Below are positions 24,656-32,442 of a DNA stretch of 56,086 bases, one piece after another; the first letter of the stretch is position 1, and every line of letters begins with the position of its first letter. The stretch is from positions 1 to 56,086 of the IMG/VR virus record IMGVR_UViG_3300010396_000051; one strand, given 5' to 3'. The notes under the pieces were generated by a model. The model saw only the letters and a list, made by a program, of their open reading frames with translations, searched no databases and was not told where the DNA came from. The position numbers were made by a program, and so were the translations under genes. This DNA comes from a virus.

Positions 24656-25254
24656 GGTGTCACCTCGTTCAAGATTGAGAACTGGCCAAACACTTGGTAA
24701 GCGTAGAAGTTATACGCGAGAGCAGCTAACTCTGCGGTTCGATATGTGCCGAGGCCGTGATTTTTCCCATCGTGCTGACATTGTGCCGAATATGGCTTTG
24801 AGCGGCAATTCTTCAGCCTGATTACTCCACGGTATCCATGCCGATTAGCATAGACACGATTAGAGGCGTTTTGGCTTGCTGTTGCGATGCGAATATTTGA
24901 TCGCCTGCAATCTAGACCGTTCCCGTTCGCGTGATCCACATGCAATCCTGCCGGAAAGCCAAGCAAGAGTCGATGAAGAGATATGACACTCTTCTGACCC
25001 GCGCAAACCAACTCGTCCTCTAACCTTTTCGCTTCGGCGTACATCTTCCCTTTGCAGCCCTTGTGAGCCCTGAGCCTCCACATGAACCTTTTCGCTAAAG
25101 GCTCATCGGCTTTGTCTATCAATGCTTCTTTTCCGTTCCTAAGTGGAATGTGAACCACGCCATCGTTGTCAGTAATCCATCCGTCGTTCATGAAACTACG
25201 ACGCCAATTGAAATACTGCTTACGACCAACAACGGTTCCTAGCTGAATGGCCAT
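24637..25254 (-). CDS. HNH homing endonuclease with AP2 domain
   Basis: 205 residues. HVDHANGNGLDCRRSNIRIA is the HNH core (about residues 113-132; HDH-type histidines), followed by a C-terminal AP2-like DNA-binding module (GYRGVIRL through GLGTYRTAELAALAYN). HNH-AP2 proteins are free-standing mobile endonucleases. Inserted between a small terminase-adjacent gene and the portal: it starts in a TAATG overlap with the former and overlaps the latter, a hallmark of recent gap invasion. Confidence 0.85.
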   Translation of the reverse strand: MAIQLGTVVGRKQYFNWRRSFMNDGWITDNDGVVHIPLRNGKEALIDKADEPLAKRFMWRLRAHKGCKGKMYAEAKRLEDELVCAGQKSVISLHRLLLGFPAGLHVDHANGNGLDCRRSNIRIATASQNASNRVYANRHGYRGVIRLKNCRSKPYSAQCQHDGKNHGLGTYRTAELAALAYNFYAYQVFGQFSILNEVTPCQAMN

Positions 25255-25700
25255 TACATGATCCTCGTTCTCGTCGGCTCAAGCGGAGCCTCTGATTCCT
25301 GCATCGCGCTCACACCGTACACCGTGTTCTGCTGCATCTTCGAGTCCCGCTCGTCCATCAACTTCAGCGAGGCGCGGATGATGTTCTTCTCTGCGTCCGA
25401 TACCCCGGCAGACTGGAGGCGCGTGCGCAGCGCCGAGCGGAGGCGGTCATAGTGCTCCCGGCCACGAGTCAGGATGCCTTCGATGACTTGCTCGTTCTTG
25501 GCGCGTTCCTGTTCGTGCATCCGGTTGAATAGCCGGTCCATCTCCTTAGGATTCTTGGTGCAGTGGCGAACATAGCCGTGAGGTACGGGAGACAAGGGAG
25601 ACGTGAAGAAGATGCGCTTGGTCTGGTAGTGCTCCGCGTACCAAAGCACTTCCTTGCCGTTCTCGAAGGAGTAGTCCCGCTCTTTCAGTTGAACTTTCAT
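25254..25700 (-). CDS. Helical protein between terminase and portal, unknown
   Basis: 148 residues. A beta-rich start (VLWYAEHYQTKRIFF) is followed by a long charged helical region (EMDRLFNRMHEQERAKNE; HYDRLRSALRTRLQSAG). It overlaps terminase by 4 nt, so it is expressed with packaging genes. No family recognised; a packaging or head-assembly accessory is possible. Confidence 0.65.
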   Translation of the reverse strand: MKVQLKERDYSFENGKEVLWYAEHYQTKRIFFTSPLSPVPHGYVRHCTKNPKEMDRLFNRMHEQERAKNEQVIEGILTRGREHYDRLRSALRTRLQSAGVSDAEKNIIRASLKLMDERDSKMQQNTVYGVSAMQESEAPLEPTRTRIM

Positions 25701-27847
25701 ATCAGGTTCAATTCCTGTGACAATTCATCGTAACTCACGTTGTATCCAACAGGGAACGCATAATTTGTCTCCGCTTTTACGTCCTCTTCCTCAAATGGCT
25801 TCTCCAGCCTGCGGGTCATCGACTCGGTATCGTTCAGGATTGTGAACGCAATCCCCGAAGCGAAGATGCGGTCATCCTTCTTTCCCTGCTCGTGCTCAAA
25901 CTTCGTCTTTCCGCCTTCGGTCTGGTCAGCCTGAAATGAGGGAATCTCCTGCTTTATGAGGAATGGATCGTTCAACTTCAGCCAGTGATTCTCGACCGCG
26001 TTTTTGTAGAGCGAGAGCATGAAGTTGCGGGACCAGTCGTAGGTGTACCAGCCAAGTTTCTTCGACCGCTTTTTGTCCTTGTTCGGGTTCAGGCCGTCCA
26101 GACGGGAGAACTTGTAAAACCGCTTGTACCCCATCCCGATCATCTGGGTCTGCATCACGTCACCCATGCCGTAAACCTGCTCAATCGCTACCAGGGGCTC
26201 GCCATAAGGCAAGCCGTCCACCTTGTAGAGCGCAGCCAGCGCGAGGCCGTAGGTGTGCATCATGGCAGGGTTAATGGTGTTCGAGGCGAACATCGCGCAC
26301 ACTTCATCGGGCTCGTTACGAATCAGGCAATGCCGGACGACGCAAAGAATGGAGTTGTCCTGCTTGGTTCCTCCGGAGTTGTCTACGCCAATCCCGTAGT
26401 CATACCCCTCTTCCGGCCACTGGTAAATCAGGAGTTTGTTGTTGCCGTTGAAGAGTTCGACTCCCCTCTCCTGCGGCTGCTTCAAGGGGACAAACTCCCA
26501 TTCGAAAGTCTTGTTCGATCGTCCCCTCAAGTCATGAACGTGTCCGTCATAGGTGATCTTGAACCGCTCCCGGTCATAGTTGATGTCGTAGGGGTCGGGA
26601 TGGAGTTTTTCGGGGATCTGCTCACCGACAATCGCCCATGCCGAGTACGTCTCCCGCGAGTTGTCCTGCTTTTCATTCTCTGAGAGCGAGAAGTAAAGTT
26701 CCTTTTCCGGCCGGAGACCATCGATGTCGTCGCAAGGCATCTCCTGTAGCCAACCATTCTCGTTGTCCTTGCGTCGGTACTCCAGCAACTTTTGTTCCCA
26801 GAAGTAGGACTGCCAGTTCGGCATCCTCCACGCATCGCCCATAAAGCGCCGTAGAAGCGGCGTCTGGTGTACGTAGGACGCTCCCTTGTCCATCATGCGC
26901 TGCGTCTCAGGGAGTGGCATCCAGCCACCGGGAACGGGATGTTCCTTACGCCATGTGATTGTAGGGAAGAGATCGTCAGCTAGGAACCACGGGAAAAAGA
27001 TTGGCTGAAGTCGGGCGCCGCCAGATGCCCAGAAGTCCCGCGATGAGTACCACGTCTTCGCCCACCAGTTTGTGTTCCCGTTCCCTGTGGATTCAAGGAT
27101 CATGAAGGTATTCGGCGTGGGATGGACTGACTGGAAAAGTGAGTTTTCGATGATCTCGTCAGCCTTGGGAAAGACTGAAACTTCGGAGATGTGGATGACA
27201 GAGGGGGTGTCGCCGCGGGCGATGCCGGAAGCCTTTTTTCCTGAGTAGAGCGTCAGGCGAGTGTTGTTGCCAGCGAAGGCCATCAGTGATCCGGCGCGGT
27301 CTGACGTGGGGTTAGCTCGCATCCATGACGGCATTTCGTTGTACGCGAGCTGCATCATTCCGCCCATTCGCTCACAGGCGTCTGAGTCATAGGAGGCGAT
27401 TGCCGCCTTGACTCCAATTCCAAAATTAACGAGGTAGGTGATAGCGAGTTCAACAGCGGTGGAAAGACCCTGCTGGCGAGCTTTCATAACCTGCTGCTCA
27501 ATGGCTAGACTCGCTTCATTCCGTTCCGCCCAGAGTTCGAGGAGCATCTTCTGAGTGGCGCGAGGCTGGTAGCGAACAATCTTTCCGTTTGCATTGATCC
27601 ATGCGTAGTTCTCAGACCAGTAGCGGTAGTCGGCCGCACAGATGCGATATTCATTGTCGATAAACTTCATCTCATCGAAGCCGAGCAAATCTTCTAGGTC
27701 TTTGCCGTGACCATCAGCCTTCTTGCCGAGTTCGACAAAATGAGAATGGAAAGACTCTATTTGCGAGAGGGTATGGTACTCGGGAATCCATCCTGTCCGA
27801 GCGGAAACAGATTCGAGTTTCGCGTATGCCATCTGCTGGCTAAACAC
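25697..27847 (-). CDS. terL: Terminase large subunit
   Basis: 716 residues. The ATPase domain has the deviant Walker A ARQQGLST (123-130) and a Walker B-like VIHISEVS (about 217-224). The C-terminal RNase H-like nuclease has GIGVDNSGG (Asp), VAIEQVYG (Glu) and DDRIFASG (Asp). It pumps and cuts phage DNA at the portal. It starts at GTG 27847 overlapping the upstream stop (TAGTG). High confidence from motif set and context. Confidence 0.93.
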   Translation of the reverse strand: MFSQQMAYAKLESVSARTGWIPEYHTLSQIESFHSHFVELGKKADGHGKDLEDLLGFDEMKFIDNEYRICAADYRYWSENYAWINANGKIVRYQPRATQKMLLELWAERNEASLAIEQQVMKARQQGLSTAVELAITYLVNFGIGVKAAIASYDSDACERMGGMMQLAYNEMPSWMRANPTSDRAGSLMAFAGNNTRLTLYSGKKASGIARGDTPSVIHISEVSVFPKADEIIENSLFQSVHPTPNTFMILESTGNGNTNWWAKTWYSSRDFWASGGARLQPIFFPWFLADDLFPTITWRKEHPVPGGWMPLPETQRMMDKGASYVHQTPLLRRFMGDAWRMPNWQSYFWEQKLLEYRRKDNENGWLQEMPCDDIDGLRPEKELYFSLSENEKQDNSRETYSAWAIVGEQIPEKLHPDPYDINYDRERFKITYDGHVHDLRGRSNKTFEWEFVPLKQPQERGVELFNGNNKLLIYQWPEEGYDYGIGVDNSGGTKQDNSILCVVRHCLIRNEPDEVCAMFASNTINPAMMHTYGLALAALYKVDGLPYGEPLVAIEQVYGMGDVMQTQMIGMGYKRFYKFSRLDGLNPNKDKKRSKKLGWYTYDWSRNFMLSLYKNAVENHWLKLNDPFLIKQEIPSFQADQTEGGKTKFEHEQGKKDDRIFASGIAFTILNDTESMTRRLEKPFEEEDVKAETNYAFPVGYNVSYDELSQELNLI

Positions 27848-28542
27848 TAGTCCCTCATAATTTCGACAGTCTCGGACTGCATCTGATCGATATGCCCGCC
27901 AATGGTGACAGGTGGTGTTGCGGGGGATGGAAGTCTCTTCGGATCGGTCATCGCATGGAATTCATGGAGTCGATCTTCAGCGTCACGCCACGCAGGAGTG
28001 CTGCTTTCCGGCTTCTCTTCCTTGTCCGCAAAGACGTTCTGGATGGCGACCTGTGCGCCCTTGGGGATGGGGAGAATCTTTCCTGCCTTCAGCATCCACT
28101 CGCGGTCGATGAATCCCTTCGCTTTCTTTGCTTCTTTGAGGGACCGTTCCACGATGCCGGGAAGGTGTGAGGACATCAGGAGATTGGTCTTCAGTTGTCC
28201 GTGAAGGAAGAGGGCGGTTTGCGCCAATTCGGCAAGGCGTAGGCTGCCGATTCCCGATACAAACGCCAGCGTTTCAAGAGGGAGGTTTCGACGGTCCCCC
28301 AATCCGGTAGAGTCGTAGACTCCAAGAAATTCTCTGGCGTCATCGTCGTCGTGGGCTCTGAGGGCTTCGATGACACGCTCAATTCCACCATCCACCGCCC
28401 GAAGCATAGGCGTAATGATCGGCTCCGATTGCGGATCCCACTCTTCGCTTTCATGCCCCTTCTCCCATCGCATACGAAGCCGCGCAATAGCTTCGGCCTT
28501 GCGGTCGCGCTTCTGCTTCGGCTTGAATTTCTTAGGCGGCAT
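27847..28542 (-). CDS. Candidate small terminase/packaging protein
   Basis: 231 residues from ATG 28542. The N-terminus is very basic (PPKKFKPKQKRDRKAEAI); the rest is helical with a segment reminiscent of DNA-binding and oligomerising helices. Its position immediately upstream of the large terminase is the basis for calling it a small-subunit candidate; no motif proves it. Confidence 0.5.
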   Translation of the reverse strand: MPPKKFKPKQKRDRKAEAIARLRMRWEKGHESEEWDPQSEPIITPMLRAVDGGIERVIEALRAHDDDDAREFLGVYDSTGLGDRRNLPLETLAFVSGIGSLRLAELAQTALFLHGQLKTNLLMSSHLPGIVERSLKEAKKAKGFIDREWMLKAGKILPIPKGAQVAIQNVFADKEEKPESSTPAWRDAEDRLHEFHAMTDPKRLPSPATPPVTIGGHIDQMQSETVEIMRD

Positions 28543-28774
28543 CGTAAGTGGCTGCGAAGATGTCAGGCTTGCAGGGATAAAACTCTCCCTTGACACCCTT
28601 GATAATCCAGTCGCCGGGAAGCGCCTTGTGGTTTCCCTCTAGCGTCGGAATGATGAGGGAGGGACCACGATCTTCCGGGTCTACGGCGATGGGACAGAAC
28701 GCCATCACTTCAGCATCATTGCGTCCTGTGAATTGAACAGCCTCGATAACGACTGGCTTCTTTCGGAATTTCAC
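28532..28774 (-). CDS. Conserved phage protein (PGDWIIKGVKGEFYPCKPDIF type)
   Basis: 80 residues. It opens with KFRKKPVVIEAVQF and ends with LPGDWIIKGVKGEFYPCKP, a pairing I recognise from a widespread but functionally unassigned phage protein family. GTG 28774 overlaps the previous stop. Overlaps the terminase candidate by 11 nt. Confidence 0.8.
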   Translation of the reverse strand: MKFRKKPVVIEAVQFTGRNDAEVMAFCPIAVDPEDRGPSLIIPTLEGNHKALPGDWIIKGVKGEFYPCKPDIFAATYDAA

Positions 28775-29244
28775 GCGGTAACCTCTTCCTTCCCTACAGG
28801 GATCGCTGTCGGGACCATCGTCACCTCCGGCTCACCGCCGTGGACGTGACCGCCCTTGACTTTGTTCTTCGGCACCCTGCCGGAACGCTTAACCCACTTC
28901 TCGACGTTGTTTCCCTGTTCGTCCTGCGTGAGCACGGGAGTGGGCATGTCGCTCTCTTCGCGCACCTGGTTGGGAGGACGTACCGGAATCTCCACCGTTT
29001 CCTCCACGGTCGCCGTCTGGCTCACCACGGAGCCCTCAGGAGCGGTGTCGAGTTCGACGGTCTGCTCGATCGCCGGAATGAAGCTGGCAGCCGGGTAGTA
29101 TTCAAGAGTGACTCTGGCCCTGTAGCCGGGGTAGGCCATGTGAGGCTGGAACCTGCCGTTCATGCGCCACTTTTTGCGGAGTTCGAACAGGATCGACTCC
29201 AGAGCTTCCGGGCCGGACAGTTGCTTGGGAAGGGATACTTCCAT
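28771..29244 (-). CDS. Phage protein of unknown function
   Basis: 157 residues from ATG 29244, which follows a strong GAGGAGAA ribosome-binding site. It starts with a helix (GPEALESILFELRKKW), then strands and a Pro/Val-rich region, then a basic stretch (KWVKRSGRVPKNKVKGG). Its first 143 nt overlap the XRE gene in another frame. Confidence 0.65.
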   Translation of the reverse strand: MEVSLPKQLSGPEALESILFELRKKWRMNGRFQPHMAYPGYRARVTLEYYPAASFIPAIEQTVELDTAPEGSVVSQTATVEETVEIPVRPPNQVREESDMPTPVLTQDEQGNNVEKWVKRSGRVPKNKVKGGHVHGGEPEVTMVPTAIPVGKEEVTA

Positions 29245-29470
29245 TGGGATTCTCCTCAAAGACTTTTTCGACGTTGTTCCAGTACTGGATCTTCATTGCG
29301 TAGAGGTTCAGGAGCTTTTGGAGGGTGTTGGTCTGCGCCTTGCGAGTGCCTCGCTCCAGATAGCAGAGCGTGGCTTCTGAGATTCCGGTGAGCTTGAGGA
29401 CTTCGGCCTGAGTCAGCCTGGATCTCTTCCTCAACGACCGAAGGCGCTCTCCTGAGTAATCGTGAATCAT
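29102..29470 (-). CDS. XRE-family helix-turn-helix regulator
   Basis: 122 residues. Residues 5-60 are an XRE helix-turn-helix (ERLRSLRKRSRLTQAEVLKL; recognition part SEATLCYLERGTRKAQ). The last 48 or so residues overlap the next gene in another frame and look like out-of-frame reading, so the real product may be shorter than annotated or the site may be frameshifted. Operator A3 lies 27 bp upstream, which fits autoregulation. Candidate lysogeny repressor or antirepressor; which role is unknown. Confidence 0.75.
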   Translation of the reverse strand: MIHDYSGERLRSLRKRSRLTQAEVLKLTGISEATLCYLERGTRKAQTNTLQKLLNLYAMKIQYWNNVEKVFEENPNGSIPSQATVRPGSSGVDPVRTPQKVAHERQVPASHGLPRLQGQSHS

Positions 29471-29496
29471 CTGCCCACAACTTTACCACAAGCTAA

Positions 29497-29511
29497 TTGT
29501 CAAGTTGGCAG
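29497..29511. promoter_or_regulatory. Motif A operator, copy A3
   Basis: TTGTCAAGTTGGCAG, 27 bp upstream of the XRE regulator ATG. The flanked form TAATTGTCAAGTTGGCAG is the same sequence as the reverse of A1. Confidence 0.75.
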
Positions 29512-29519
29512 TAGACACC

Positions 29520-29935
29520 AGAAACACCAAACCCCCACCGGGCGGTGAGGGTCAGTGCGTGGGACTTTGTCAGGAGTGACCACGGGTGCCGGGCAACTGG
29601 CTAATTGACACCTTACCTCATTTGATGCATTATTGCAATTGTCAGGTTGTGACTTTGGAAAAACTCTCGAACAATTCGACTTGTTTATCCCCGTCAAACC
29701 GGATACGTGTATCCGTGCAAGGGGAATAGTCACCCCAAGCTGATCCGGCAGCCCTGCGCGTGGTGCGCGTGGTCCTGGTCGATAGGGCACAGACTTCTGC
29801 GGGAGCCTGCGTAAGTGGACCTTTGCACCCGTTGATGGGACCCATACTGACGGACGGCGTACCCCTGATGCGAAAGGATTTGTGCCCTGCCTTTCGTGTC
29901 TCCCACCTAACCCCGGCGTAGTCTTTAGAAGGGAT
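29520..29935. other. Gene-poor, hairpin-rich spacer, possible structured RNA
   Basis: No convincing gene. Perfect or near-perfect hairpins follow one another: CGGATAC/GTATCCG (29700-29715), GGGG/CCCC (29721-29736), GCTG/CAGC (29739-29752), and CGAAAGG/CCTTTCG (29871-29896). A degenerate motif A-like site lies at 29639-29653. It leads into the PAPS-reductase-like gene, so an upstream regulatory RNA is possible. A minus-strand frame of 67 codons (29642-29845) is the coding alternative; its composition and lack of start context make it weak. Confidence 0.4.
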
Positions 29936-29939
29936 CTCA

Positions 29940-30716
29940 ATGGAAACTAAGAGGGAAAATAGGATAGTCTGCCAATTCTCATGCGGTGCAGCATCGGCGG
30001 TGGCGACGAAGTTAACTCTGGCTCATTACGGCCATGAGAACGTCATCATCGTTAATGCTTTCCTGAAGGAAGAAGACTCCGACAATCGACGTTTCGCTGC
30101 TGACTGTGAGAAGTGGTTCGACCATCCCATCACAACCCTGCGTGACGAGAAGTACGGAGCATCGGCCCGTGAGGTATGGACGCGGGTTCGGTTCATTAAG
30201 GGGCCACACGGAGCTCCATGCTCTCTCAAGCTGAAGCGTGAACTGCTTGCGGAGATTGCGCAGGATGGCGACATTAACATTCTGGGATTCACTGCCGAGG
30301 AGTGGGACCGTCTCGAAGACTTTAGAGAGAACTTCCCATCAAAGAACGCGCAGTCTCCGCTAGTGGAAAAGGGGCTCACGAAAGCGGACTGCCTTTCGAT
30401 GGTCGAACGCGCAGGGATTGAACTTCCGCACATGTATCGACTTGGGTATCAGAATACCAACTGTATCGGCTGCCCTAAGGGTGGTCAGAACTACTGGATG
30501 AATATTCGTGAAGACTTCCCGCAGGATTTCGTGCAAATCAAGGCGATTCAGGAAGACATCGGAGAGGGAGCGTACTTCCTCCAGTTCCGCAGCGGTCCCC
30601 GTAAGGGTGAGCGCATGAGCCTTTCCGATCTTCCTCCTGGACGTGGGAACATGGCACTGGACCCGAACTTCTCATGCTCGTTTTACTGCGAACTGGCAGA
30701 GCGAGAATACCGATAG
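29940..30716 (+). CDS. PAPS reductase-like/PP-loop ATPase family protein
   Basis: 258 residues. FSCGAASA (13-20) is the PP-loop that binds ATP alpha/beta phosphates in the PAPS reductase/N-type ATPase superfamily. GAPCSLKLKR (Cys94) and a late cysteine set (Cys175, Cys178, Cys246, Cys250) could hold zinc or an iron-sulfur cluster, as in DndC-like and thiolation enzymes. Phage members are widespread; proposed roles are sulfur metabolism or modification of nucleic acid, unproven here. ATG 29940 follows AAGGGA. No dnd partner genes are present. Confidence 0.8.
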   Translation: METKRENRIVCQFSCGAASAVATKLTLAHYGHENVIIVNAFLKEEDSDNRRFAADCEKWFDHPITTLRDEKYGASAREVWTRVRFIKGPHGAPCSLKLKRELLAEIAQDGDINILGFTAEEWDRLEDFRENFPSKNAQSPLVEKGLTKADCLSMVERAGIELPHMYRLGYQNTNCIGCPKGGQNYWMNIREDFPQDFVQIKAIQEDIGEGAYFLQFRSGPRKGERMSLSDLPPGRGNMALDPNFSCSFYCELAEREYR

Positions 30717-30721
30717 AATCG

Positions 30722-30735
30722 GTCCAAATTCGGAC
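30722..30735. promoter_or_regulatory. Motif B palindrome, copy B3
   Basis: GTCCAAATTCGGAC, 5 bp after the stop of the PAPS-reductase-like gene and 38 bp before the small membrane protein. No T-run follows it, so not a terminator. Confidence 0.55.
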
Positions 30736-30773
30736 CAGTAGCTATCCTGCATCCAAGTCCTGAGAGGTGACAA

Positions 30774-30950
30774 ATGCCGCTTGGGATACTTTTTTGGGTG
30801 ATCTACGTGGTAGCCATCATCTTTGGCGTGTGGTCGAACTACGAACCTGCTCAACCGGCGTGGTTCCGGCGAGCGGGAGCTTACCTGGTTCTCTGGATCC
30901 TAGTGGGGATTATGGGATGGGAAGTGTTTGGACCTGTCGTGAGAAGGTGA
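30774..30950 (+). CDS. Small two-helix membrane protein
   Basis: 58 residues from ATG 30774 (GAGAGGTGACAA upstream). Two hydrophobic segments (GILFWVIYVVAIIFGVW and GAYLVLWILVGIMGWEVF) are joined by a polar turn, with a basic end. Small phage membrane proteins opening MPLG..FW are common and of unknown role; a holin-like activity cannot be excluded. Confidence 0.75.
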   Translation: MPLGILFWVIYVVAIIFGVWSNYEPAQPAWFRRAGAYLVLWILVGIMGWEVFGPVVRR

Positions 30951-31181
30951 ATTGCAGCGGGCAGGGCTTGATACCTGCTTGGCAAGTTGCGGCTATCCTC
31001 GGTCCCGCGGCAGGAAACTAAGAGAATTTCGGCAAAGACCGCTTGCCTGCTTCTCTCGCCCCATCTTTACCCACCTGGCTGTGTCCCTTTCGGGGCGCCT
31101 GTAGCTCCGTCGAGGTCCTACGCGATGAATCTGCCTTGACCGTCGTCAGCGTGTCCTTCCACGCCGCCGCTGCAAACTGGT
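30951..31181. other. Spacer between convergent units
   Basis: 231 bp between the small membrane protein (plus) and the Ig-like gene (minus). It holds a hairpin GCAGG/CCTGC at 30961-30978 without a T-run. A minus-strand open frame (31018-31245) with a basic C-terminus exists, but its only ATG lies inside the neighbouring gene, so I do not call it. Confidence 0.4.
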
Positions 31182-31715
31182 TTACTTCTCTCCGATCGAC
31201 AGCGTGAACGTCACAGGGACCGTGGCCGCGATGCTCCCTGAACACGCCGACGGAATCGGGGAGATGGTGACTGCCAGGGACGCCGTGACGGTCTGCGGAG
31301 TCGAGGATGTGTTCGACGTTACAGAGGCCGATGCTGAGAGGTTGAAGGTGGTAGCGGTGTCCGAGGCCGGCACGGTGACCGTGAAGGTGTTGCCGGAGGT
31401 GTCAGAGGTGTCATGGGCGATTGTGACGTTGGTATCGTCAGCGGTGAGGGTTTGGGCGCTCAGTACCGGCGTCGAGTTGTCTGACGCGGTGGCTGAAAGA
31501 AAGAAGGTTCCCGATGAACCTGCGGTGATGGCTGGCATTGTTTTTACGCTCCAGAATTCTGATTTATTTCCATCGCCCCACTCCACAACAGTGCATTCCT
31601 TCTGTTGGATGCGAAGCGTAAATCTTGGTTCGAGTTTACGTCGAATCTGGCGCAACTCGTGCAAAATGTCACGCAAAATCTCGTCAGTGGTTCCCAGGAA
31701 TAGATCGTGACTCAT
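31182..31715 (-). CDS. Ig-like domain protein
   Basis: 177 residues from ATG 31715 behind GAGGAAAC. N-terminal 50 residues are helical and charged (TDEILRDILHELRQIRRKLE), ending in a short strand region. Residues 85-177 are Thr/Ser/Val-rich beta strands of an Ig-like or bacterial repeat type (FTVTVPASDTATTFNLSASA). There is no signal peptide, so it may be a virion accessory protein that sticks to surfaces or carbohydrates, like the Ig domains of other phage capsids and tails (inference). Confidence 0.65.
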   Translation of the reverse strand: MSHDLFLGTTDEILRDILHELRQIRRKLEPRFTLRIQQKECTVVEWGDGNKSEFWSVKTMPAITAGSSGTFFLSATASDNSTPVLSAQTLTADDTNVTIAHDTSDTSGNTFTVTVPASDTATTFNLSASASVTSNTSSTPQTVTASLAVTISPIPSACSGSIAATVPVTFTLSIGEK

Positions 31716-31740
31716 TGTTTCCTCGCAGGCCGGGGTGCCT

Positions 31741-31917
31741 TTAGCTTCTCGGCTCCGGTAGACGTATAGCAATCTGCGTGAGAAGTTCAATGATTCCTGC
31801 CATCATCAACACCTCTCCGCCTTCTCGTGTTCCATCGTCCTTGAGCATCTGAGACAGCTTTTGATAGTAATCCCAGATTTCGTCGTTGGTCGATCCGACT
31901 ATATGCGGCCTACTCAT
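31741..31917 (-). CDS. Small acidic helical protein, unknown
   Basis: 58 residues from ATG 31917 behind GGGAGAGAA. Helical (EIWDYYQKLSQMLKDDG; VLMMAGIIELLTQIAIR). Its start overlaps the stop of the upstream small gene (ATGA). No family recognised. Confidence 0.65.
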   Translation of the reverse strand: MSRPHIVGSTNDEIWDYYQKLSQMLKDDGTREGGEVLMMAGIIELLTQIAIRLPEPRS

Positions 31918-32039
31918 CGTTCTCTCCCACTCACGTTATCCAGCACAATCGTGTACGCACAGTGAGCGCACTGGTACATCGACTCACCTTTGCCGATGTC
32001 GCCTACCTTCCACCACACTGTCCAAATCTGAGGAAACAC
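31914..32039 (-). CDS. Small CxxC protein, unknown
   Basis: 41 residues from GTG 32039; the only plausible start after an in-frame stop. WTVWWKVGDIGKGE is followed by YQCAHCAYT, a zinc-knuckle half. Its stop overlaps the ATG of the next gene, supporting a real gene. Confidence 0.5.
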   Translation of the reverse strand: MFPQIWTVWWKVGDIGKGESMYQCAHCAYTIVLDNVSGRER

Positions 32040-32049
32040 AGGAACCGCT

Positions 32050-32265
32050 TCATCGCTTCACATCGCTCTCTGTTTCGATGAGCTTGTCGATGTAGTGTCG
32101 AGCCTTCTTCAGATCCTCAACGCCGCCCTTCTCTCTCCAGCGAGCGATGTACTTGATAGCGTTGCCTTCGAGAAATCCGATGCCGTTGGCAATGATGAAG
32201 TCCCACGGTTGGATCGGCTTGCTGCGGTAGTGGTCACCGCCAACCTGTTCATCGTTCGCGCTCAT
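32050..32265 (-). CDS. DUF3310 family protein (T7 gp1.7-like)
   Basis: 71 residues. GGDHYRSKPIQPWDFI, then GNAIKYIARWREKGGVEDL and KARHYIDKLIE is the DUF3310 signature. In T7 the relative gp1.7 is a nucleoside monophosphate kinase that phosphorylates dTMP; whether the activity holds here is unproven. ATG 32265 after GGAGGGACG. Confidence 0.85.
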   Translation of the reverse strand: MSANDEQVGGDHYRSKPIQPWDFIIANGIGFLEGNAIKYIARWREKGGVEDLKKARHYIDKLIETESDVKR

Positions 32266-32296
32266 CGTCCCTCCCGGTACTAGTCCAAATCAATCA

Positions 32297-32310
32297 GTCC
32301 AAATTCGGAC
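32297..32310. promoter_or_regulatory. Motif B palindrome, copy B4
   Basis: GTCCAAATTCGGAC, 32 bp upstream of the DUF3310 gene, preceded by an extra half-site (GTCCAAAT, 32283-32290). It overlaps neither gene. Confidence 0.55.
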
Positions 32311-32313
32311 CGG

Positions 32314-32424
32314 CTAGCATTTGCAAAACAGGTAGCAGCAAGCGAAGAACACGAGCCATCCGAAGTATCCTGTCGCTCTGCGAATCGTCGCGAGACGTTC
32401 TGCTCTGTACTCTTCCTCGGTCAT
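32314..32424 (-). CDS. 36-residue membrane protein
   Basis: ATG 32424, 8 nt after GGAAGGTG. Charged N-terminus (MTEEEYRAERLATIRRA) and one hydrophobic helix with cysteines (GYFGWLVFFACCYLFCKC). Unknown function. Confidence 0.6.
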   Translation of the reverse strand: MTEEEYRAERLATIRRATGYFGWLVFFACCYLFCKC

Positions 32425-32442
32425 TTTCAATTCACCTTCCGC

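Noticed and set aside
29642-29845. 67-codon frame on the minus strand of the hairpin-rich spacer
   Set aside because: Composition unlike neighbouring proteins, no ribosome-binding site, and the sequence is better explained by the stem-loops.
31018-31245. Basic 75-codon frame on the minus strand
   Set aside because: Only start lies inside the neighbouring gene and there is no ribosome-binding site.
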